From assembly GCA_963677185.1 (NCBI GenBank), contig OY781889.1, forward strand, positions 558,001-622,000: a stretch of DNA of 64,000 nucleotides. Reading direction: 5' to 3'. The first letter of the stretch is position 1, and the number at the start of each line of letters is the position of its first letter. This DNA comes from G963677185 sp963677185 (GTDB lineage Bacteria; Bacillota; Syntrophomonadia; Syntrophomonadales; Syntrophomonadaceae). Made by a program: the position numbers and the translations under genes. The notes beneath the pieces were generated by a model that saw nothing but the letters and a program-made list of their open reading frames with translations, searched no databases and was not told the origin of the DNA. Shown here one piece after another: positions 55,774-62,416 of this stretch.

Positions 55774-55827
55774 GTGACTGTGTTGTGACCGATTCGTGAT
55801 TGTCCCGTGACGGTCGTCTCATACAAT
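55774..55827 (+). promoter_or_regulatory. Four 11-bp-spaced GTGA repeats and -10 box, adhesin locus 1
   Basis: GTGA begins at 55774, 55785, 55796 and 55807, an exact 11-bp period (one helical turn), within GTGACTGTGTT, GTGACCGATTC, GTGATTGTCCC and GTGACGGTCGT. TACAAT (55822-55827) starts 15 bases after the last repeat and no good -35 box exists, so the array overlaps it. This is the layout of an activator that binds tandem direct repeats, as PhoB/OmpR-type response regulators do. The same array lies upstream of adhesin locus 2. Confidence 0.65.
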
Positions 55828-55875
55828 AGTGTTCACAATCACTTATTAAGGACCTTTTTCTAGAAAGGAGCAATC

Positions 55876-55920
55876 ATGAACAAAATTCACAGCAAAAGCC
55901 CGGCTACCCCGGTCCAATGA
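55876..55920 (+). CDS. Possible 14-residue leader peptide or gene remnant
   Basis: ATG at 55876 lies 5 bases after AAAGGAG and opens a frame of 14 codons (MNKIHSKSPATPVQ) ending in TGA. At adhesin locus 2 the same position, about 70 bases after the last GTGA repeat, is the start of a 173-residue protein. It may be a decayed relative of that gene or a short translated leader. Confidence 0.3.
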   Translation: MNKIHSKSPATPVQ

Positions 55921-55988
55921 CCTGAATTATAGATTACAAGAATGCAAAAGCAGTTTCATGACAACATATTTCGAAGGGAGAGAATCCA

Positions 55989-58739
55989 ATGAGTCTAAAT
56001 CGTTTCAAGCACACCAGATACCTTGCTATATTTGTTTTGCTATCATTCATCATGAGCTTCAGCGTGGCTTTCGTGGTTCCTACAGCAACAGCCGATGATA
56101 CTACTGGCCCCAACAACATACAGGTCGGGGACACCATTACCGATGACATCACTTTCAATGTTGACAACAGCGCCGTCGATCCAAATAACCTGGTTGACAA
56201 AATGCAGCAGGTCCAGGAATCAACTCCGCAGCCTGTAAAAGTGGAATGGACCTGGGAAATGCAGAGCCGCGCCGAACTGGGCAGCCCCATTTTAACAGTC
56301 ACCTGGACCGAGGGAGACCCCACCTCCACACCCGGCACTCTGATATCCTCCGACGGATACATTGAAACCTATTCATTTTCAGTCACTCACGAAGGCACAC
56401 CGGTTGATGCCACCATTGATTATCAAATCGTTGTGTCACAACAACTACTGGAAGAAATCACCACCGATGCTAACACTTCCACCAGTGGGACCCCCGGAAC
56501 TGGCAACACTGGCGATGGAACCACTGAAACCGGCAACACCGGCGATGGCACTACTGAAACCGGCAACACCGGCGATGGCACTACCGGAACTCCCGGCACC
56601 GGCGATGGCACTACCGGAACTGACAACACTGGCGACGGAACTACTGGAACCGGCAATACTGGCGACGGGACTACCGGTACTGGCAACACCGGCGATGGCA
56701 CTACCGGAACTCCCGGCACCGGCATGGGCATCGAAAACACAGCCCGGGGCGGATATAATGCAGAAAATCCTAACAACGACACTAAAAAATTCAATATCGT
56801 CTTTGAACTGGTCCTGGTCAAGGCCGAAGTTGTAACCACTTATTTCGAAACCTTTGACGGCCTGTCTTTCCAGGGCCTCCCCATCCCCAGCGAAAACTTC
56901 CCGCAGAGAAGCAATGCCGCCAGTGATGCCGGCCTGACATCTCTCGAGAGTGGCAAAGTTTACTGGGTGTTCCAGCTCACCAACGCGCCCTCTAAAAACT
57001 CCAGTAACCAGGCATATGTAAGGGCAGCCCTGGATTGCTATTTTGACGGGGCCAGCGCTCCCAGCCAGGTTGCAACTAATATCAGCAATAACGGCTGCAC
57101 TTTCGTGGTAAAAACCAATGGCGAAGCCACTCTGGACGCCATAAAGCTTTCACTGCTTACTGCCACCCAGACAGCTCCCGGAGCCGGAACTGCACCAGGC
57201 GGAGTTGCCCAACCCATGCAGTTGAAACTTGATAAAATCGTGGCCGCGTCGAGTTACGCCAACACCCTGACCATCGTAAAAAAATTCAATGCCAGCAACA
57301 GTGACGCTCCCATAACCGATGACTTACTGCCGGAAAACGTCGAGTTCGAAGTTCAAAAATGGGTTCCTTCGGGATGGAGCGGCGATTGGAATCATTATGA
57401 TACAATTTCCATTCCCAAGTCTTATTTTGTTTATAACTCGAATTCTAAGTCTTTCGAAGCTCAGGTTATGATGAACGTGCCGGATAATTATTACCGGGTA
57501 ATCGAATCAGCCTTCACTCAGGATGGTTTCATCGCCTACAACAAGATCGATAACGGTGATTACTGGCCCAGCAATACCAGTGATGACTTCCGCTTTGGTC
57601 CCAAGGTAAGCGGCATTTGCGGCAATCCCGAAGAACGCTCGCATACCGTAACTTTTAAAAACACTTTCTCGACCGGCGACCAGGCCAATATTGTAAAAAC
57701 CTGGAATACCGGCACACCCAAATGCGATGTCAACTTCATTATTGTGCCCTGGGACTTGGATCTGTGCAATGGCTATCATTTGCATACCTCCGAATACCAG
57801 ATAGTAACCCTCAGAGCTGGAGATGACAGCATCGGCTTTACCGTTAAAGGCCAGGGATATTACTGGGTAGGTGAAGAAGTAAACAATAACAAATACCAGC
57901 TCACCAATGCTTACAATACAAAAAGCTTCACCGTAAACGGTGAAAGCAAAACTTACGCCGGCTACACCAAGGGCATAGGCAGCTCGAATAACGATGGCGC
58001 CGCTCTGCCCTCCGGCATTAAAGCACTGGGCGGCTGTGCTTCCGATACCTGGTCCTTCAATAATAAGGGGTTCGGACATGAGTTTACCCTGATAAAGACC
58101 TACAGCGACCAGGCCCTGATGACCGAAACCGCATACAAAGGCCTGAAGTCTAACTTCACCTTGATTGTCAAAGACAGAACCACTGGTCTGGTAGTGGAAA
58201 ACCAGCCGGTTGAAACCTCATTTAATGAAGCAAATAACCGGCACCAGGCCGTAATCAACCTCACCGATCCGGAACGGTACAGCTACTGGCTGCTCGAAAC
58301 CGTTCAGGACGGTTACAACAGCGATTACTATACTGAAAAATGTATCGACCAGTACATTGGCAGCATCAATGAGGCAACTGTCAATAACAGCAAAATCACC
58401 ACGAGCATTAAAATTAAAAAGACCCTGGCAGGCGTAACCACCGCAGACTATAAAACCTGTTTCAATGTATATGTAAACAACAAACTGTTTAATTCCTCAC
58501 CCATAGAAATAGCCGGAAATGGCGAAAAAACCATCAGTGGCATTCCGCTTAACGCCACTGTGGATATCGAAGAATTGTCCTGCAAAAATGCCAGCGGCGT
58601 GGATGAAAAGAGCCTGTTCACCGTAACCAAAGGCAAAACCGGATTTACCGCTTCCAAAAATATCGACGACAATACCAGCAACTGGATCAACACCAGAAAC
58701 AAAACCAAATCAAGATTCACAAGGATTATACCAACTTGA
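55989..58739 (+). CDS. B-repeat surface adhesin, N-terminal part (frameshifted)
   Basis: The first 916 codons of a large cell-wall protein. GAAGGGAG precedes the ATG. The signal peptide (MSLNRFKHTRYLAIFVLLSF..., to about 36) is nearly the same as that of the protein at 62417. Residues 170-247 are seven 10-residue Gly/Thr/Asp repeats. From about 427 on, SpaA/Cna-B-like modules follow (TLTIVKKFNASNS, NIVKTWNTGT, FTLIKTYSDQALM, SIKIKKTLAG). The frame ends in an aberrant tail (SRFTRIIPT) and the homologous sequence continues in the -1 frame, so the intact gene was 55989-60613. See the next part for the wall anchor. Confidence 0.85.
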   Translation: MSLNRFKHTRYLAIFVLLSFIMSFSVAFVVPTATADDTTGPNNIQVGDTITDDITFNVDNSAVDPNNLVDKMQQVQESTPQPVKVEWTWEMQSRAELGSPILTVTWTEGDPTSTPGTLISSDGYIETYSFSVTHEGTPVDATIDYQIVVSQQLLEEITTDANTSTSGTPGTGNTGDGTTETGNTGDGTTETGNTGDGTTGTPGTGDGTTGTDNTGDGTTGTGNTGDGTTGTGNTGDGTTGTPGTGMGIENTARGGYNAENPNNDTKKFNIVFELVLVKAEVVTTYFETFDGLSFQGLPIPSENFPQRSNAASDAGLTSLESGKVYWVFQLTNAPSKNSSNQAYVRAALDCYFDGASAPSQVATNISNNGCTFVVKTNGEATLDAIKLSLLTATQTAPGAGTAPGGVAQPMQLKLDKIVAASSYANTLTIVKKFNASNSDAPITDDLLPENVEFEVQKWVPSGWSGDWNHYDTISIPKSYFVYNSNSKSFEAQVMMNVPDNYYRVIESAFTQDGFIAYNKIDNGDYWPSNTSDDFRFGPKVSGICGNPEERSHTVTFKNTFSTGDQANIVKTWNTGTPKCDVNFIIVPWDLDLCNGYHLHTSEYQIVTLRAGDDSIGFTVKGQGYYWVGEEVNNNKYQLTNAYNTKSFTVNGESKTYAGYTKGIGSSNNDGAALPSGIKALGGCASDTWSFNNKGFGHEFTLIKTYSDQALMTETAYKGLKSNFTLIVKDRTTGLVVENQPVETSFNEANNRHQAVINLTDPERYSYWLLETVQDGYNSDYYTEKCIDQYIGSINEATVNNSKITTSIKIKKTLAGVTTADYKTCFNVYVNNKLFNSSPIEIAGNGEKTISGIPLNATVDIEELSCKNASGVDEKSLFTVTKGKTGFTASKNIDDNTSNWINTRNKTKSRFTRIIPT
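56496..56729 (+). repeat. 30-bp tandem repeats encoding a Gly/Thr/Asp linker
   Basis: Seven complete 30-bp units plus a partial eighth encode variants of GTGNTGDGTT. Some units are nearly the same at DNA level, so copy number can vary by slippage without changing frame. The protein stretch is likely a flexible, wall-spanning stalk. Confidence 0.85.
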
Positions 58740-60613
58740 TCGACAAAGACAGCTACTACACCAGCAAGTTCTATGTAGAAGCGCCGCTCAGCAATATTCA
58801 TGCATACTGGACCATTACAGGCATCGGCGATTCTGACGAAATGGAAGTGTATGTAGGCGAACAGGTAACTATTACCGAAGTATCCTGCACCGATCACGGC
58901 AGCAGTGCTCTCGGCACCACCATCACGGGGAACGCTTCTCCGGTCACCTTCACCGCCAACAGTGATAAGAGCAACAATGTGTTCAGCTGGACCAATGCCA
59001 AAGCCAACGGAACTTTTGTGGTGGAAAAATGGCAAAAGGACAATAACCAGGCTGCAGTATTGAAGGACGGGATCAAGTTCATCCTGACCTCATCTTATCC
59101 CAACAGCACCAACCTGTATCAGAGGTATGAGGCCGTAACCGGCGCCAATGGAAGCCCCACTGGCAAAGCCATATTCAAAGACATTCCCTGCGGCAAATAT
59201 ATACTGACCGAAGACAAACCGGATGGATATACCAGCAGCCTGGCCGCAGGCAGCGAATATACAATCAAGCCCGGCACAACCCCCAGCGCCAGCTATGACG
59301 AAAAAGTGTTCAACACCCAGATTCCTGACGGCTCGGTAGTGCTTTTCAAGAAGTACTCTGACACCAGCGCCCTGGAACTGGCCGGCAAGGTCGAAAACCG
59401 GGAAGCAACCTTTGAAGTGTATTCTAATAGCAGCATGAGCGGACCAGCCCTGGCAACAGTTACTACGGTTAATCGCCAGCTGATGTTCACATCAAAACCT
59501 GGCAATGCTGACACCGGAGTAATATACCTTCCCGCTGACAAATATTACCTCAAGGAAATCGGCCTGGCAGCCCAGTATTCGCTCAGGGAAACCCAGCCTA
59601 TAGAAATAAACGTTCCTGAAGGCGGAAAAAGCGGCGATGTAACCGTTCACAACGACCGGCTGAACTACAAGCTCGACATCGAAAAGCTCTATAACGGAAT
59701 GAACAGCAGCCCCAAGCTGGAAGCGACTTTCAAAATCAGCAGCATTGACACCGTGCTGGGCACCAGCGGCAGAATCGACCAGCTAGTTACCATTAACGGC
59801 TCGGCCAAATCCCCATCCATTGAAGTATTTGCAGGAGAAACCATTACTATAGAAGAAATATCCTGCCTTGAAAACAATGTAGAACGACTGACCAACAAAG
59901 ATGCTTCCAAAAACTATTTCACCTCGGTGGTGGACGGCAAGACTACCCGCACCATTGAAATAACTTTCGGAACGGACAGCCAGGACAAAACCGTCAAATG
60001 GAATAATGCAAGACTGATGGGCAGCTTTGAGGTTCTGAAGGTGTATAGCGATGGCGCAGCTATCCCGGTCTGGTTCGTGCTGGACAATGGCACCAGGTCT
60101 TATGAACGCCAGGCAGAAGTAGTGGAAGGCAAGATGACTCCTGCATACTTCTACGAAATACCGGCTGGAACCTATACTCTGACTGAACGAGCGGACAGTA
60201 TTCCCCCGAATTACACTTCCAGCATCGCGGGAGGGGTAACTATTGAAATACTGGCCAATGGCAGCAACAGCACCACTGATCGCATTCAGACTTATACGGT
60301 CACAAATTCCAAGAACGGTGGCGGAGAAAATCCTCCCGATATTTACACACCGCCTACTAACACCTATACACCACCGGTCACTGCTACTCCGGTAGAACCG
60401 GCTCCGCCGGCAACGACTCCGGTTGAAGAAAAGCCGCAAGTCACTGTCGCCCCGGCCCAACCGCAGGCTGAAACTGCAGTAGTTGCTCCGGCTGTTGCCG
60501 AAGCCCTTCCCGAATTGCCCAAGACTGGCGCCGAAAGCATGGCCAACATCATGCTGCTGGCATCAATGTTCGCCGGCAGCGGCCTGGTCCTCAGAAGAGC
60601 CGGCCGCAAATAG
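58736..60613 (+). CDS. B-repeat surface adhesin, C-terminal part with LPKTG anchor
   Basis: About 625 codons in the frame -1 to the preceding part, with which it overlaps by four bases. It has no ribosome site, and the reading frame extends upstream to about 58700 (IKIHKDYTNLIDKDSYYTS), joining naturally to NTRNK of the first part. Five further B-type modules follow (GTFVVEKWQKDN, GSVVLFKKYSDTS, YKLDIEKLYNG, GSFEVLKVYSDG), each with IPCGKYILTE-like ends. A Pro/Thr-rich stretch leads to LPKTG (594-598), a hydrophobic span and RRAGRK: a class A-type sortase signal. One inserted base near 58707-58711, in a short A run, would restore the frame. Confidence 0.85.
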   Translation: MIDKDSYYTSKFYVEAPLSNIHAYWTITGIGDSDEMEVYVGEQVTITEVSCTDHGSSALGTTITGNASPVTFTANSDKSNNVFSWTNAKANGTFVVEKWQKDNNQAAVLKDGIKFILTSSYPNSTNLYQRYEAVTGANGSPTGKAIFKDIPCGKYILTEDKPDGYTSSLAAGSEYTIKPGTTPSASYDEKVFNTQIPDGSVVLFKKYSDTSALELAGKVENREATFEVYSNSSMSGPALATVTTVNRQLMFTSKPGNADTGVIYLPADKYYLKEIGLAAQYSLRETQPIEINVPEGGKSGDVTVHNDRLNYKLDIEKLYNGMNSSPKLEATFKISSIDTVLGTSGRIDQLVTINGSAKSPSIEVFAGETITIEEISCLENNVERLTNKDASKNYFTSVVDGKTTRTIEITFGTDSQDKTVKWNNARLMGSFEVLKVYSDGAAIPVWFVLDNGTRSYERQAEVVEGKMTPAYFYEIPAGTYTLTERADSIPPNYTSSIAGGVTIEILANGSNSTTDRIQTYTVTNSKNGGGENPPDIYTPPTNTYTPPVTATPVEPAPPATTPVEEKPQVTVAPAQPQAETAVVAPAVAEALPELPKTGAESMANIMLLASMFAGSGLVLRRAGRK

Positions 60614-60646
60614 CAAAACTGAAACTGCTTAAATATAAATTATTTG

Positions 60647-60675
60647 GCCGCCCTCGCCTGGGCGGCTCTTTTATT
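60647..60675 (+). terminator. Rho-independent terminator of the LPKTG adhesin
   Basis: GCCGCCC (60647-60653), a 6-base loop and GGGCGGC (60660-60666) are followed by TCTTTTATTT. It lies 33 bases after the stop codon. Confidence 0.88.
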
Positions 60676-60829
60676 TGCACCACTGTGACGAGATCCTGTT
60701 TTTTCTCCCGCACTGTGAATTTGTATCCATTTCAAATTACCAATTAATACAATGCATAAATGGCAGATTTTACATTTCTGTCGCATAATTCTTGCCCAAT
60801 GGTGTAAACTTTTATTCGAGGTAATATAC

Positions 60830-61153
60830 ATGAATAGTTGGTTAGATGAGAGAATAATTGCTGATATAGCCAGTATCGCCGGCAGGTATTCAGTTAGCAG
60901 GATCCTGCTCTTCGGTTCCCGGGCGCGCGGTGACAATACTCCACTGAGCGATATTGATCTGGCCGTGTATCCCGATTCGAAATCATGGAGCTTGAGGGAA
61001 CTGGCGCACTTCAGCAATGAAATCGACGAACTAGAAACTTTGTTAAAAATTGACCTGGTAATAGTGAATGAACGCCTCGACCCTGAATTGCTGGAAGCGA
61101 TCAACAATGAAGGAGTACTTATATATGAACGGTTTGCACAAAAAGCTGAATAA
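60830..61153 (+). CDS. mntA: MNT-domain nucleotidyltransferase antitoxin
   Basis: A minimal nucleotidyltransferase of 107 residues. The ATG at 60830 has GAGG 8 bases upstream. The active site is complete: LLFGSRARGDNTPLSDIDLAVY (GSx10DxD) and DLVIV with the third Asp. In MntA/HepT pairs this enzyme adds AMP to the HEPN toxin and so silences it. The gene overlaps the HEPN gene by 29 bases. It lies between the two adhesin loci, on their strand, after a terminator. Confidence 0.88.
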   Translation: MNSWLDERIIADIASIAGRYSVSRILLFGSRARGDNTPLSDIDLAVYPDSKSWSLRELAHFSNEIDELETLLKIDLVIVNERLDPELLEAINNEGVLIYERFAQKAE

Positions 61154-61526
61154 TTACGTTCGCGCCGTGGAATCACTGAGAACCGGTCTGGAATCCTTCG
61201 ATTCCTGTGATGATCTGCAGCGCGACGGAATCATCCAACGCTTTGAATATACGTTTGAGCTCGCCTGGAAAACGATTCAGGAATATTTGAAAGACGAAGG
61301 CTTTGCCAATATTAACTCTCCCAAGGGAGCCCTGCGTGAAGCATATGCCGCAGGACTAATTTCTGATGAAGCCACCTGGCTTTCCATGCTGAAAGATCGC
61401 AATTCCACAGCTCACGTATATAATGAAGACATCGCAGTTCAAATCGTTGCAAACATTGCCAACCTGTATGCTCCAGTGCTGGTCCTGCTAAAGACTGACC
61501 TTGAGAACCGCATTAGCGGCAGCTAA
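61125..61526 (+). CDS. hepT: HEPN-domain toxin (HepT / HI0074-like)
   Basis: A 133-residue four-helix protein. The ATG at 61125 follows AAGGAG by 9 bases. FEYTFELAWKTIQEYL and WLSMLKDRNSTAHVYNE match the HI0074 nucleotidyltransferase-substrate-binding family. The RNSTAH stretch is the HEPN R-x4-6-H RNase motif and the Tyr of HVYNE is the expected AMPylation site. It is a type VII toxin-antitoxin partner of the preceding gene. No other function suggests itself. Confidence 0.88.
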   Translation: MNGLHKKLNNYVRAVESLRTGLESFDSCDDLQRDGIIQRFEYTFELAWKTIQEYLKDEGFANINSPKGALREAYAAGLISDEATWLSMLKDRNSTAHVYNEDIAVQIVANIANLYAPVLVLLKTDLENRISGS

Positions 61527-61753
61527 CCGCCTTATTCGACCTATTTCCGCTATACCTGATTCATGCTCATCTCATTTATCATCAATTTAAGATCGCAGTC
61601 ACCTGTTTCGCCCCATCATTCCCGATTAGCATTTTCCGTGACGCTTTCTCTGTATTGATTTTTGCTGCAATTTGGGTCCTTGGTCTCTTAGTGAGCCGCT
61701 GCGCGAACGCGTCTGCCACTTCTGTTACATTTTTAATCTCCTCAATTTTCCCG

Positions 61754-61807
61754 GTGACTGAACGGTGACTGAACGGTGATTGTCCGGTGACTCTCGCCTG
61801 CTATTAT
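61754..61807 (+). promoter_or_regulatory. Four 11-bp-spaced GTGA repeats and -10 box, adhesin locus 2
   Basis: GTGA begins at 61754, 61765, 61776 and 61787 (GTGACTGAACG twice, GTGATTGTCCG, GTGACTCTCGC). TATTAT (61802-61807), preceded by TGC to give an extended -10, begins 15 bases after the last repeat, exactly as in locus 1. The 227 bases before it, after hepT, hold no gene but resemble the upstream region of locus 1 (for example GCAATTTGGGTCC near 61670). Confidence 0.65.
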
Positions 61808-61858
61808 TGTGTTCATGATAGTAAAATTAGGAATTAATACGCAAAGGAGGTGTGGACA

Positions 61859-62380
61859 ATGAATCCTGGCAGAGGACCCGGAACGACCCAGAGCAAATCA
61901 TCGGATTTTATGATTAGAGTCACGAGCTATGAAGACCGGATAATGAACGGCAGCCTGGAACACAGTGCAACCGGAGACAGTCTCGTCTTTTGCGGCTTGA
62001 TGGACTTGATCAATGCAATTCAATACAAACTGGACGAGATTAACTTCCCGCAGTCAACCATGGCTTTAAGGCAATGGGAGCTTTCCGATGCAGATACAGA
62101 TGAACTTCCGGTCCTTATCGAAGAGGATTACACTGTTCCAGCACCGGATACTTTCGGCAGAGCGCTCTCATGCTTCATGCTTCGCATCCAGTTCCGGCAA
62201 AATGCCAGCTGGCAGGGCAACCTGGCCTGGCTGGACGAAAAAAAAGCTATAGCCTTCCGCAGCGTCCTGGAACTGACCCGGCTAATCGACAGTGCGATAC
62301 AATATTCAGCCGGCCGAAACGCGGTAATCCCGGTCACCAGACCTGAACATAGATGGAAAGCCAAAGAATCAGTAATCTAG
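61859..62380 (+). CDS. Small uncharacterised protein ahead of the second adhesin
   Basis: A 173-residue soluble protein without a signal peptide. The ATG at 61859 has AAAGGAGG at good spacing; a GTG nine bases upstream is inside the ribosome site. I do not recognise a named family, but the segments SLVFCGLMDLINAIQYKLDEI and LRIQFRQNASWQGNLAW, FRSVLELTRLIDSAI look well ordered and recall short clostridial proteins found near surface-protein genes. It is the first gene of the unit with the next B-repeat protein, 36 bases apart. A cytoplasmic regulator or assembly factor is possible, but nothing proves it. Confidence 0.75.
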   Translation: MNPGRGPGTTQSKSSDFMIRVTSYEDRIMNGSLEHSATGDSLVFCGLMDLINAIQYKLDEINFPQSTMALRQWELSDADTDELPVLIEEDYTVPAPDTFGRALSCFMLRIQFRQNASWQGNLAWLDEKKAIAFRSVLELTRLIDSAIQYSAGRNAVIPVTRPEHRWKAKESVI

Positions 62381-62416
62381 AAATCACTAATTATATAAGG
62401 AAAGGGAGTATAAAAA

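Noticed and set aside
56496..56729. CRISPR-like array
   Set aside because: The 30-bp units are directly adjacent without spacers, are in frame and encode a regular peptide.
58690..58740. Programmed -1 frameshift in the adhesin gene
   Set aside because: No X-XXY-YYZ slippery heptamer in the right phase and no clear downstream hairpin was seen. A one-base loss in a short A run is simpler.
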